Part shown: piece by piece, positions 27,373-36,148 of the stretch
Position numbering within the stretch: the stretch's first letter is position 1
Layout: each line of letters starts with the position of its first letter
Assembly: GCF_013127955.1 (NCBI RefSeq)
Contig: NZ_CP053435.1
Coordinates: 4,092,001 to 4,156,000, forward strand
DNA length: 64,000 nucleotides
From: Spirosoma taeanense
GTDB taxonomy: Bacteria; Bacteroidota; Bacteroidia; Cytophagales; Spirosomataceae
Direction of reading: 5' to 3'
Program-made: the position numbers and the translations under genes
The notes under the pieces: generated by a model
The model's database searches: none
The model's input: only the letters and a program-made list of their open reading frames with translations
Told to the model about the DNA's origin: nothing

Positions 27373-29058
27373 TCAATCAATACCCACCGGATTTTCCCGC
27401 TTTGCCAGTTTACTCTGTCGGTAGCCGTAAGAGAAATACAGAACCAGCCCGATTACCAGCCAGATACCGAAGATCTGCCAGTTGCTGGCCCCAAGTTCCG
27501 TCATTAGGTAAAGGTTCGTCAGAACGCCAATAACGGGTAACAGGGAAAAGTTATGCTGGAATCCCAAAACGGCAAGCACGGCCCAAACAAGCCAGAATAC
27601 ACCCAGCAGCGGCTTACTTTCCAGAGTTTGCAGCAGGTTGCCGCCGGTCAGTGCGTAAGCCAGCGCGACAAGAAATACCAGCCCGATAATGTACTTGCCA
27701 TTTACGTAAGGTACTCTGAATTTCGACTGTGCCGAGAGCCCTCGTGCGTCCAGATATAAAATGCCGGCGCAGACCAGAATAAAGGCAAAGAACGTTCCGA
27801 CGCTGGTCAGATCGACAAAGAACTTGAGGTCCATAAACAGCGAGGGCACCGCCACCAGAACGCCCGTTATGATGGTAGCGAACGAGGGCGTTTTATATTT
27901 CGGATGGATGGTCGAGAAGCGTTTCCAGAGCAGTCCGTCGCGGCTCATAGTCATCCAGATACGCGGCTGACCGAGCTGATAGACCAGCAGAGCACTCGTG
28001 ATAGCCACCACCGCACTCACGGAAATAACTCCGGCTACAAAATCCAGATTGACTTTCTGAAACACGTAGGCCAGCGGATCGCTCACGCCCAGTTCCTTGT
28101 AGTTGACCATGCCCGTCAGCACGAGTGTAATCAGAACGTATAGCACCGTACAGATCGCCAGGCAGTACAGCATGGCGCGGGGCAGGTCGCGCTGGGGGTT
28201 TTTGCACTCCTCGGCAGTCGTCGAAATGGAGTCAAAACCAATAAAGGCAAAAAACACGGAAGCCACCCCACTTAGCACACCCGCTACGCCGTTTGGCGCA
28301 AAGGGTGACCAGTTGGCGGGCTTCACGTAGAAGGCACCTACGGCAATAACTAATCCAATCACGCCTAGCTTCAAAACCACCAGAATATTGCTGGCGGTAC
28401 GGGATTCTTTGATGCCAATATACACCAGCGCCGTAATGAGAACCGTAATGGCACCGGCGGGCAGGTTGGCAATCAGTTTCAGGTCACCGAGCATGGGGGC
28501 GCTGGCGTAAGCGTCGGCTAAAATACGCGTGTTTTCGGGCAGCGTCATTACGTCGGTACCGGCCTGACGGGTTTGCTGCATCAAATCGAAAGCGCGGGCT
28601 GCCGACCCGTAATCAGTAGCCAGATACTTCGGAAATGTAATACCAAAACCGCTCAGCATAGACGTAAAATACTCCGACCAGGAAATAGCCACTACCATAT
28701 TGCTGACCGCATATTCCAGGATGAGCGCCCAGCCAATTACCCACGCAAAAATCTCTCCGAACGCTACGTAAGCGTAGGTATAGGCACTACCGCTGACGGG
28801 AACGGTGCTGGCAAACTGGGCGTAACTGAGGGCTGTAAAGACGCAGGCGATGGCCGTAAAAACAAACAGTAATGACACGGCCGGTCCGCCGTTATAACTC
28901 GCCAGTCCGATTGTACTGAAAATACCAGCTCCGATGATGGCCGCAATACCAAATGAGGTCAGATCGCGAACACCCAGCGTCTTGACTAGCTTGCTGGACT
29001 CGCCTTCGTTGGCATCACGCAGGATTTGGGATACGGTCTTTTTTCGAAGAAGGGACAT
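27373..29058 (-). CDS. APC superfamily amino acid permease (561 aa)
   Basis: About 12-14 membrane helices are visible. The unwound first helix has the APC signature (GIAAIIGAGIFSTIG, about 37-51), and helix 6 carries FAFIGFDSISTTAEE (about 265-280), both typical of cationic amino acid transporter-like permeases. Length fits that branch. It imports an amino acid across the inner membrane, probably with protons; which one cannot be told. The loop after helix 3 (about 140-190) is longer than usual. It is followed closely by the GH5 gene, probably by chance or simple co-transcription. Confidence 0.88.
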   Translation of the reverse strand: MSLLRKKTVSQILRDANEGESSKLVKTLGVRDLTSFGIAAIIGAGIFSTIGLASYNGGPAVSLLFVFTAIACVFTALSYAQFASTVPVSGSAYTYAYVAFGEIFAWVIGWALILEYAVSNMVVAISWSEYFTSMLSGFGITFPKYLATDYGSAARAFDLMQQTRQAGTDVMTLPENTRILADAYASAPMLGDLKLIANLPAGAITVLITALVYIGIKESRTASNILVVLKLGVIGLVIAVGAFYVKPANWSPFAPNGVAGVLSGVASVFFAFIGFDSISTTAEECKNPQRDLPRAMLYCLAICTVLYVLITLVLTGMVNYKELGVSDPLAYVFQKVNLDFVAGVISVSAVVAITSALLVYQLGQPRIWMTMSRDGLLWKRFSTIHPKYKTPSFATIITGVLVAVPSLFMDLKFFVDLTSVGTFFAFILVCAGILYLDARGLSAQSKFRVPYVNGKYIIGLVFLVALAYALTGGNLLQTLESKPLLGVFWLVWAVLAVLGFQHNFSLLPVIGVLTNLYLMTELGASNWQIFGIWLVIGLVLYFSYGYRQSKLAKRENPVGID

Positions 29059-29157
29059 GTATAAATCCGAGAAAAACGGTGTCTATTCGCGTTAAACCGC
29101 TAAAAATAGAGATACTTTCCGGTTTTTTGTGCGTTATTACACTAAAACCACAGTCGC

Positions 29158-30075
29158 ATGTCTATCCGGGTTCAGAACCTGACTAAAGAGTACGGTCCGC
29201 AGCGGGCTGTCAATCAGATTTCTTTGACTGTACAGCCCGGTGAAATTGTCGGCTTTCTGGGTCCCAACGGTGCAGGCAAGTCTACGACGATGAAAATCGC
29301 GACCGGATACCTTCCTCCCACCGAAGGCACTGTTGAGGTGAATGGGTTTGACGTTCAGACGCAGCCGATGGACGTACGCCGGAGTGTAGGTTACCTGCCC
29401 GAACACAACCCGTTGTATCTGGATCTATACGTGAAAGAGTATCTGCGCTTTGCCGGCTCACTGCATGGCCTGCGCGGGGCGGACCTTAGCCGACGTATTG
29501 CCGACATAATTGAGCTGGTCAGTTTGGGGCGCGAGCAGCACAAACGCGTTGGGCAGTTATCAAAAGGTTACCGACAACGCGTTGGTCTGGCCCAGGCTCT
29601 GCTCCATAACCCACCCGTGCTGATTCTGGATGAGCCCACTACGGGGCTTGACCCGAATCAGCTAACCGAAATCCGGCAGGTAATTCGCGACGCCGGGCGT
29701 GACAAGACAGTGCTATTCTCCACGCATATCATGCAGGAGGTCGAAGCCGTCTGCGACCGGGTGGTCATCATTAACCGGGGTCAACTTGTGGCCGACGGCC
29801 CGTTGAGCCAGTTACGAACTGCATCGGCCGGTGAGGGCGTGGTTGTCGTGGCCGAGTTTGAAACTGAGTTAACGGCCCCTGAAGTGCTGGCAACGCTGCC
29901 GGGTGTGGAGCGGGTTGAGCCGCTAGGTAAAGGCCAGTACCGGATTACAGCCGGCCCCGCTACCGACTTACGGGCGGCCATCTTTCGCCTTGCCGCCGAT
30001 CAGAACCTGACGCTCGTGGGTCTGCGCCAGCAGGAGAACTCACTGGAAGGTATTTTTAAGGAGTTAACGAAGTAG
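29158..30075 (+). CDS. gldA: Gliding-type ABC transporter ATPase GldA
   Basis: A single ABC ATPase domain with Walker A (GPNGAGKST, 35-43), a Q-loop region (GYLPEHNPLYLDLYVKEYL, about 78-96), signature LSKGYRQR (134-141), Walker B with catalytic Glu (LILDEP, 155-160) and an H-loop (STHIMQEVEAVCDR). The PEHNPLYLDLYVKEYL stretch and the length of 305 residues match GldA, the ATPase required for gliding in Flavobacterium johnsoniae with permease GldFG. gldF/gldG are not next to it. It could also serve another ABC-2 exporter. It is read divergently from the permease gene. Confidence 0.75.
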   Translation: MSIRVQNLTKEYGPQRAVNQISLTVQPGEIVGFLGPNGAGKSTTMKIATGYLPPTEGTVEVNGFDVQTQPMDVRRSVGYLPEHNPLYLDLYVKEYLRFAGSLHGLRGADLSRRIADIIELVSLGREQHKRVGQLSKGYRQRVGLAQALLHNPPVLILDEPTTGLDPNQLTEIRQVIRDAGRDKTVLFSTHIMQEVEAVCDRVVIINRGQLVADGPLSQLRTASAGEGVVVVAEFETELTAPEVLATLPGVERVEPLGKGQYRITAGPATDLRAAIFRLAADQNLTLVGLRQQENSLEGIFKELTK

Positions 30076-30150
30076 AGCGAACAGGCTGTCCGCTCGTGAG
30101 AGAAAGCTCCATTAAGTTACGTTGGGACCGGAAAATCGGCCAGATAAGTC

Positions 30151-30175
30151 AAAAAAAAGCGGACAATCTGTCCGC
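30151..30175 (-). terminator. Intrinsic terminator after the DUF4136 gene
   Basis: A 7-bp stem (GCGGACA/TGTCCGC, 30159-30175) is followed on the minus strand by eight T (30158-30151). A similar GCGAACA...TGTCCGC motif just after the gldA stop (30079-30099) may end the opposite transcript. Confidence 0.8.
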
Positions 30176-30182
30176 CCTACAT

Positions 30183-30716
30183 TCATCGAACCGTTGCCAT
30201 CAACGGGTACTGGTCGAAGATGGATCGGACTATGCCTTTGAAGTAGTTATTCTTGAAATTGGGATTGCGCATCATCTTCGATGCGTACCCTTTCCAGATC
30301 ACCTGATAGGATTCAGCATCAATGAGCGAAATCATCAGCGTGCCTTCGTCGAGGTTATAGTCGATACGCTTGTAGGTCGCGTCGTCGTCTTCACGGACAA
30401 CCCAGTCCTTAATGACCGGCTGCTGGTAGCCCCGGAAACGCAGATCTGACCGGAAAATATTATAGGAAATCAGCAGGTTCGGATTGCGGTTGCTGACGCG
30501 GTAGCCGCGGGCTTCCATCTGGTGCCGAATTGCATCCTGAATATCGGAACAAAGCAAGGTGGAATCAACAAACTCGCACTCCAGAAAATTGAAGGATTCA
30601 TAATTTTTGAAGTGTCCTTCGTAGCTGTAATCGTGCTCCACAAACAATCGACTCGGCGAGCAACTCGCCAGAACGACGACAGCCAGCGTAAAAAGGATTC
30701 CAACAAGCGTTTTCAT
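30183..30716 (-). CDS. DUF4136 domain lipoprotein (177 aa)
   Basis: A lipoprotein signal peptide ends in LASC (Cys at about residue 19). The rest fits DUF4136: HDYSYEGHFKNYESFNFL, IQDAIRHQMEARGYRVSNRNPNLLISYNI, and ISLIDAESYQVIWKGYAS near the end. Such proteins sit in the envelope, and no reaction is known. It is monocistronic, with its own promoter and terminator. Confidence 0.82.
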   Translation of the reverse strand: MKTLVGILFTLAVVVLASCSPSRLFVEHDYSYEGHFKNYESFNFLECEFVDSTLLCSDIQDAIRHQMEARGYRVSNRNPNLLISYNIFRSDLRFRGYQQPVIKDWVVREDDDATYKRIDYNLDEGTLMISLIDAESYQVIWKGYASKMMRNPNFKNNYFKGIVRSIFDQYPLMATVR

Positions 30717-30787
30717 ACTGCGGATTGTAAAGGTTTTTAATAATAGATGCTGTTAAAATAAAGTGATGGTATGTATTGGGTCGAACC

Positions 30788-30817
30788 CAAATATAAACGT
30801 AAATGTTTGGCAAACAA
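30788..30817 (-). promoter_or_regulatory. Promoter of the DUF4136 lipoprotein gene
   Basis: TATATTTG (30795-30788, minus) is an exact -7 box and TTG (30817-30815) lies 19 nt upstream as -33. Start of transcription would be near 30782, a leader of about 65 nt. Confidence 0.55.
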
Positions 30818-30895
30818 TAGTATCATACCAAATTTTTACTTACGCTCCAACCGGCTCAATCCGCCCGATCAGCACTTACCGCCTTCACAGTCAGC

Positions 30896-31930
30896 TCACG
30901 CTACTCCGCCGTAAAATACCAGTCCACGGCGCATTTCGGCAGCCGTAACAGGCACGTCGAATGTGCAGCTGCCCGGCCCGTCCAGTAAGGCCATCCGCAC
31001 CTGATTGCCCCGGTTCTTTTTATCCTGCAACGTCAGAGATAAAATCGGCTCGATATCGGCTTCGACCAATCGTACCTTTCCATATACGGCGAAAATATAT
31101 TCTTCGATTTGGGTCAGCCACGTTTCGTCAATCATCTTTTTCTGAAAAGCAATAAACGCTTCGGCGACCATCCCGACCGCGATGGCCTCGCCATGCAGCA
31201 GCCGTTTACGGGGCTGAGTTAAAAAGTAGGTTTCAACGGCATGGCCCAGCGTATGCCCGAAGTTCAGAATCTTGCGTACTCCTTTTTCGGTCGGATCCTG
31301 TTCAACCACGCGCTGCTTCACCGCTACGGAATGCGCCACAAGTGCGGACCAGTCCTGCTCGTCGAGATCGCGCCGACGGATTTCGTTCCACATGGCCGCA
31401 TCGGCAATCAGGCAGTGCTTGATTACTTCGGCGAAACCCGACCGCAGTTCGCGTTCGGGCAGGGTGCTCAGAAACGAAGGGTCAATCAGTACGGCATCGG
31501 GTTGCTGAAAAACGCCGATGTGATTTTTAAATCCCCGAAAATCAATGCCCAGCTTGCCGCCCACGCTGGCGTCTACCTGCGAAAGCAGGGTGGTTGGCAA
31601 TTGCACAAACGAAATGCCCCGCTTGTAGGTAGCCGCGCAGAAACCACCCATGTCGCCGATAACGCCCCCACCCAGGTTCAATACCAGCGCATGGCGGTCA
31701 AAGTTGGCCCGCGTGAGCGCGTCCCAGATCATTTCGCAGGTAGCAATGTGCTTCTGCTCCTCGCCGGCTTTAATGCGTACAAGCGTGTGTTTGGGCAGCA
31801 GCGGTTTCAGATCAGGGTAACAATACTTGAAGGTATGATTGTCGGCAATGACGGCAATAGCCGAAAAATCGGATGAATCGAGGAAAGCAGGCAGGCTTTC
31901 GGTGAGCGGGGCAATCGTTACGGTTGACAT
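30896..31930 (-). CDS. aroB: 3-dehydroquinate synthase
   Basis: AroB converts DAHP to 3-dehydroquinate, step two of the shikimate pathway, with NAD and a divalent metal. Visible family motifs: LNLGGGVIGDMGGF (about 84-97) for NAD, PTTLLSQVDASVGGK (about 112-126), the SGFAEVIKH metal site (E168), and FGHTLGHAVE around residue 238. At 344 residues it has normal length for Bacteroidota. It stands alone between unrelated genes, so it is not part of an aro operon here. Confidence 0.93.
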   Translation of the reverse strand: MSTVTIAPLTESLPAFLDSSDFSAIAVIADNHTFKYCYPDLKPLLPKHTLVRIKAGEEQKHIATCEMIWDALTRANFDRHALVLNLGGGVIGDMGGFCAATYKRGISFVQLPTTLLSQVDASVGGKLGIDFRGFKNHIGVFQQPDAVLIDPSFLSTLPERELRSGFAEVIKHCLIADAAMWNEIRRRDLDEQDWSALVAHSVAVKQRVVEQDPTEKGVRKILNFGHTLGHAVETYFLTQPRKRLLHGEAIAVGMVAEAFIAFQKKMIDETWLTQIEEYIFAVYGKVRLVEADIEPILSLTLQDKKNRGNQVRMALLDGPGSCTFDVPVTAAEMRRGLVFYGGVA

Positions 31931-31934
31931 TGGG

Positions 31935-31942
31935 CAAATGTA
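31935..31942 (-). promoter_or_regulatory. -7 box almost touching the aroB start codon
   Basis: TACATTTG (minus) matches TAnnTTTG exactly, only 4 nt before the ATG. If used, the aroB mRNA would be leaderless or nearly so. No TTG lies at -33. Confidence 0.3.
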
Positions 31943-32101
31943 CGGAACCGACCCGAAATCTAAGTTGGTTGACTAATTGGGTTCAGCAAAACGCTCCATC
32001 AACTGACTGAAAAATTGTTTGTGGGATTATTCTCTCCGCGCACTGAATATCAACGTGGGTATCTAATTTCACGGTTTCCACAGCCCATTTCCTACCAGCC
32101 C

Positions 32102-33346
32102 ATGAACGTTCGCTACCGGGTGCTTACCGTCCTGTTCCTGCTCTCAACCATTACCTACCTCGACCGCGTCTGCATGAACGTTGTCAGCAAATATGTTAAA
32201 TCGGATTTAGGGCTGGACAATCAGCAGTTTGGCTGGGTGCTCGGGGCGTTTTCGCTGGCGTATGCCCTGTTCGAGATTCCGACCGGGTCGATGGGTGACC
32301 GGCTGGGGCCGCGTCGGGTATTAACCCGCGTGGTGCTGTGGTGGTCGGGGTTTACGATGCTGACCGGCACGACCACCAGCTTTCTGTATCTGCTCGTTGT
32401 GCGATTTTTGTTTGGTATGGGCGAAGCAGGTGCTTACCCCAACGCGTCGATTGTTATTTCGCGCTGGTTTCCGGCCGTTGAAGTCGGTCGGGCGCAGTCG
32501 GTCATCTGGGCGGCCGGTCGGCTGGGCGGTGCGCTGACGCCCCTGCTGGTGATTCCGCTGGTCCACTGGGCCGGCTGGCGCTGGGCGTTCGCCGTCCTGG
32601 GATTAATTGGTGTCGCGTGGGCCATCGGCTGGTACGTCTGGTTCCGCGATGAACCCGCCGAAAAAGCTAGTGTTACGACCAGTGAGTTGCAGACTATTGA
32701 AGCCGGCCGTAAGCTACGCGCGTCGGATCACCGCATTCCGTGGCTGGCCATTCTGCGTAACCCCGACCTGTGGGCTCTGATGCTGATGTGCCACCTGTTT
32801 TTTTACGGTTCGTATTTTTTCACCAACTGGTCGGCAACCTACTTTCAGGAGGGCCGGGGTATGACCGAAGACGACACGAAAAACTTCATCTCGCTTTCTT
32901 ACTTTCTGGGCGCCATTGGTTGCGTAATCGGCGGTTTACTAAGCGACGCCCTGAGCAAACGCTACGGTCTGAAACTGGGCCGTCGGGCGGTGGGCATGGG
33001 TGGTCTGGGGCTGTCGAGCGTGTTCTTTCTCTTTGCCGGATTGGCGACCGACAATCAGACGGCGGGGTATCTGCTGGCAACCTGCGTTTTACTGAAAGAT
33101 TTGGCCCTGCCGGTAGCCTTCGCTGTTTGCGTGGATATCGGGCAACGGAATGCCGGGGCCGTAACAGGTTCCATGAACTTCGCCGGACAACTGGGCGGGT
33201 TTTTCATTACCATCCTGTTCGGCACAATCGTCGAGCAGACTCATAACTTCAATTATCCCTTATTTCTAATTGCGGGCTGCCTGCTGGTAAGCGCCCTGCT
33301 ATGGCTAAAGATCGACCCGACTAAACCCGTAACCATTCAGGAATGA
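32102..33346 (+). CDS. MFS transporter, anion:cation symporter type (414 aa)
   Basis: I start at the ATG at 32102 (MNVRYRVLTVLFLL); the frame from 32015 adds 29 polar residues before the first helix. Twelve helices are visible. The loop between helices 2 and 3 has GSMGDRLGPRRVL and helix 1 has TYLDRVCMNV, both typical of the ACS family that takes up hexuronates, glucarate or similar organic anions. The exact substrate cannot be read. It has no linked catabolic genes. Confidence 0.82.
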   Translation: MNVRYRVLTVLFLLSTITYLDRVCMNVVSKYVKSDLGLDNQQFGWVLGAFSLAYALFEIPTGSMGDRLGPRRVLTRVVLWWSGFTMLTGTTTSFLYLLVVRFLFGMGEAGAYPNASIVISRWFPAVEVGRAQSVIWAAGRLGGALTPLLVIPLVHWAGWRWAFAVLGLIGVAWAIGWYVWFRDEPAEKASVTTSELQTIEAGRKLRASDHRIPWLAILRNPDLWALMLMCHLFFYGSYFFTNWSATYFQEGRGMTEDDTKNFISLSYFLGAIGCVIGGLLSDALSKRYGLKLGRRAVGMGGLGLSSVFFLFAGLATDNQTAGYLLATCVLLKDLALPVAFAVCVDIGQRNAGAVTGSMNFAGQLGGFFITILFGTIVEQTHNFNYPLFLIAGCLLVSALLWLKIDPTKPVTIQE

Positions 33347-33391
33347 TTTGGCGGGATGACCTATCGCCGGTTCTATCATCAACATCTGACC

Positions 33392-33424
33392 TTGTATACA
33401 TCCCGTTTAATCCGATTAATTTTA
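33392..33424 (+). promoter_or_regulatory. Possible promoter of the manganese catalase gene
   Basis: TTG (33392-33394) and TAATTTTA (33417-33424, one mismatch to TAnnTTTG) are 22 nt apart in an AT-rich gap. Leader would be about 75 nt. Confidence 0.3.
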
Positions 33425-33506
33425 ATATAAACCCTTTAAAAAACTTAATTCTATAGGCTTAGTTGGTAGTTAGTTAACCAGATCCTTTCAAACTAACTCA
33501 ATCATC

Positions 33507-34415
33507 ATGATCTTAAAAATGGATCGGCTGCCTATTGAGCTGCCCAGACCAAATAATCCTTCACCCAATAGCGCGGCTGCTGTGCAGGAACTTCTAGGCG
33601 GGAAGTTTGGGGAGATGTCAACCCTTATGAACTACACCTATCAGTCATTCAACTTCCGGGGTCGAAAAAAACTGCGCCCATTTTATGATTTGATCTGCTC
33701 AATTGCAGGCGAAGAATACGGTCATATTGAAGTGGTAGCCTATACCACGAACTTGTTATTGACAGGCGCCAGCAAGCGCGGGATGGATCCGACCACTACT
33801 CCGCTGGCTAATGGCGTCGATGCCCGGAATACAAGCCACTTTATTGCTAGCGGGCAGTCGGCTTTGCCAATGGATTCGATGGGCCGCTTCTGGTCGGGTG
33901 AGAACGTTTTTAGCAGTGGCAATCTGAAACTGGACCTGCTACACAACTTTTTCCTGGAATGTGGCGCGCGGGCCAACAAAATGCGGGTCTACGAGATGGT
34001 CGATGACCCAACGGCTCGTACGATGGTTGGTTATCTACTGGTACGGGGTGGGCTGCACGTAGTGGCTTATGCAAAGGCACTTGAGAAACTAACGGGCGTA
34101 GCGGTAACGAAGTTACTACCGATTCCTGACCTGAGCAACAACGCGTTCCCGGAAGCGAAGAAGTTCATGGAACAGAAACTCCACCTCGAATTATATACCT
34201 TCAGTCAGGAAGATTATAAACAGGCGGGTTTGATTTGGAATGGTCCGCACCCCGACGATGGACAGGAATGTTACGTAGTCGAAGGGCCCATTCCGGGTGT
34301 GCCCATTCCTGACCTTGAGGAAGAGCCTCAGCTTAACGCCCCTGGATCCGATGAGTTCGATCCACAAATGTTCGCCGATATGGCGAAGAAAATGGGGATT
34401 AAATACGAATATTGA
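33507..34415 (+). CDS. Manganese-containing (non-haem) catalase
   Basis: Breaks down hydrogen peroxide at a dimanganese site. Ligand positions of the family are all present with correct spacing: E36 (FGEMS), E70 and H73 (GEEYGHIE), E151 (FLECGARAN) and H184 (GGLHVVAYAK), equal to Glu35/Glu66/His69/Glu148/His181 of the Lactobacillus plantarum enzyme. The four-helix core is followed by an acidic tail rich in Pro and Glu (about 255-302). Length of 302 is usual. No signal peptide is seen. A strong hairpin follows the stop. Confidence 0.92.
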   Translation: MILKMDRLPIELPRPNNPSPNSAAAVQELLGGKFGEMSTLMNYTYQSFNFRGRKKLRPFYDLICSIAGEEYGHIEVVAYTTNLLLTGASKRGMDPTTTPLANGVDARNTSHFIASGQSALPMDSMGRFWSGENVFSSGNLKLDLLHNFFLECGARANKMRVYEMVDDPTARTMVGYLLVRGGLHVVAYAKALEKLTGVAVTKLLPIPDLSNNAFPEAKKFMEQKLHLELYTFSQEDYKQAGLIWNGPHPDDGQECYVVEGPIPGVPIPDLEEEPQLNAPGSDEFDPQMFADMAKKMGIKYEY

Positions 34416-34428
34416 TACTGATTGATAG

Positions 34429-34472
34429 ATGCAACGCGGCTGAACCGGTAGACCGGTTCAGCCGCGTTGCAT
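34429..34472. terminator. Bidirectional terminator hairpin between catalase and aminotransferase
   Basis: A perfect 21-bp stem (34429-34449 with 34452-34472) sits between two convergent genes. TTTCTT follows on the plus strand. It can end both transcripts. Confidence 0.85.
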
Positions 34473-34476
34473 TTTC

Positions 34477-35622
34477 TTACGAAATTACTTTCAGCCCCTG
34501 GGCGAACGCCTGCATCTGAGGCATCGTACCGAGACTGACGCGGCACCAGTACTGGCCATCGAACTTCCACTGGCGGATGCTGACGCCCTGCTCCATCATC
34601 CGGCTCACGAAATCATCGCCCTTCATCCGAATTGGGAACAGCACAAAGTTAGTGCCCGATGGCAGATACGTATAGCCGTTCGCTTTGAGCGTTTCGTACA
34701 GAAACTCGCGTGCTTCGAGTCCCTTGGCCAGCGAGTATTTGATAAACTCCTCGTCGGTGTAGCAGGCCAGACCGGCGCGCAGAGTCGTCATCGTCAGGCC
34801 ACCGGGACCGCCCCCCCACTTGCTGATAGCGGCCAGCGTTTCGGGTTGCCCCACCAGATAACCCAGCCGCAGACCGGCCATGCCGTATATTTTTGAGAAC
34901 GTCCGGGCCACCAGCACATTCTGGCCTTTCCTGATATTTTCAATCACCGAGAACTTCTTCGGGTCGCTCGTATAGTGGATATAGGCTTCGTCTACAAACA
35001 CCGGCTTTTTCACCGACACCCGATCCACAAAGGCCCGCAAAGCAACCGGATCAATCGTTACGCCGGTTGGGTTGTTCGGGTTGTTTACGTAAACCAGATT
35101 GGTTTCGTCCGAAATCCGCTTCTCCATTTCGGCGAGATTATGGTCGTAGCCACCAGCGGTAAGGGGGACTTTCTCCCATTTAGCACCGTGCTGAACGGCC
35201 GCCCGCATGAGCTGCTCATACGTAGGATCGGCGGAAATGATGCTGCCCCCCGGCTTCAGATAGGTGTAATACATCGCAGCCGCTGTCAGCAGGGAGCCCG
35301 AGCCCGGTGCCAGCAGAATCTGCTCTTCGGCAACGCCTTCCTGCTCAGCGATCATCTTGCGGAGCTGTCCGGCATAGCTGAATGGATACAGGAATCCGTC
35401 CGAAGCCGCTTCTGAGATAGCTTTCAGCGCTTTGGGCGAAGGACCGTATGGATTTTCATTAGCCGACAAGCGCGCTTTCATCATGCCTCCTTTTGGCGGC
35501 ATCACCATGGATACGCTGGCTTCGGTGTCCAGCCAGGGCTCACAAAAAGCAGAGGTAGTAGCGGCCAGACCCAGGCCAGACAACATACTGGTACGGAGCC
35601 AGTCGCGACGATTAATAGACAT
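34477..35622 (-). CDS. Tat-exported PLP-dependent aminotransferase, HisC-like (381 aa)
   Basis: The N-terminus has a twin-arginine signal (NRRDWLR, then a hydrophobic stretch to about residue 27). The rest is a fold-type I aminotransferase: SANENPYGPSP (about 53-63), NNPNNPTG (about 180-187) with N184, VDEAY (D211, Y214) for the cofactor, and SKIYGMAGLRLG with Schiff-base K244. It resembles histidinol-phosphate aminotransferases, but export to the periplasm rules out ordinary histidine synthesis. It is the last gene of a SusC-SusD-lipoprotein operon (22 bp after the lipoprotein), so it may act on an imported amine or amino acid. The substrate is unknown. Confidence 0.85.
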   Translation of the reverse strand: MSINRRDWLRTSMLSGLGLAATTSAFCEPWLDTEASVSMVMPPKGGMMKARLSANENPYGPSPKALKAISEAASDGFLYPFSYAGQLRKMIAEQEGVAEEQILLAPGSGSLLTAAAMYYTYLKPGGSIISADPTYEQLMRAAVQHGAKWEKVPLTAGGYDHNLAEMEKRISDETNLVYVNNPNNPTGVTIDPVALRAFVDRVSVKKPVFVDEAYIHYTSDPKKFSVIENIRKGQNVLVARTFSKIYGMAGLRLGYLVGQPETLAAISKWGGGPGGLTMTTLRAGLACYTDEEFIKYSLAKGLEAREFLYETLKANGYTYLPSGTNFVLFPIRMKGDDFVSRMMEQGVSIRQWKFDGQYWCRVSLGTMPQMQAFAQGLKVIS

Positions 35623-35644
35623 AGGGATGAGAAAAGTTTTCTAG

Positions 35645-36115
35645 TTAATTGATTGCCTGTACACGCGACAGCCGCGCAAATGCCTGTCCTTTGTATTCAC
35701 CTCGCCAGGTCAGCGAAACGCTACTGCCCGCTTTGGGTTCGGCTACGCCAAGTTCGGCCCAGGTCTTTGAAATGCTGGCCTTACCAGCTCCATCGGTTTT
35801 CAGTTCGCCAAGCGCCGTTCCATCGCGTTTGGTGAGTTTGATCGCCAGCGAGGTGACGGGAATCGAATCGATACCCACTTTATAGTCCAGAATTCCGCTC
35901 TTGTCGAGTTCGTAAATCTTCACGGCCAGGGTTACTGGCCCGGCTACCTTCTGCGATACGACCGGCTCACCCGTCATTCCCCCGCCGTCGCCGGTTGCGT
36001 TATCAATCACCACCAGCACCGGCGCAACTACGCGATCGACAAAAGGGTCATCTACTTTCTGACAACCCGCCATCGCCAGCAGGCTGCAAACAAGAAGTGC
36101 TTTATATTGCTTCAT
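35645..36115 (-). CDS. Small outer-membrane lipoprotein in SusCD operon (156 aa)
   Basis: A lipoprotein signal peptide ends in MAGC (Cys18). The mature part is about 140 residues of predicted beta strands (VSQKVAGPVTLAVKIYELD, SVSLTWRGEYKGQAFARL), like an Ig-type or transthyretin-like fold. I recognise no named family. Its place directly after SusD (33 bp) suggests a surface glycan- or ligand-binding accessory of the transporter, like SusE/F proteins. Confidence 0.65.
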   Translation of the reverse strand: MKQYKALLVCSLLAMAGCQKVDDPFVDRVVAPVLVVIDNATGDGGGMTGEPVVSQKVAGPVTLAVKIYELDKSGILDYKVGIDSIPVTSLAIKLTKRDGTALGELKTDGAGKASISKTWAELGVAEPKAGSSVSLTWRGEYKGQAFARLSRVQAIN

Positions 36116-36148
36116 AATCTCTTATCCTTTTTCAGTACGATGGGGCCG

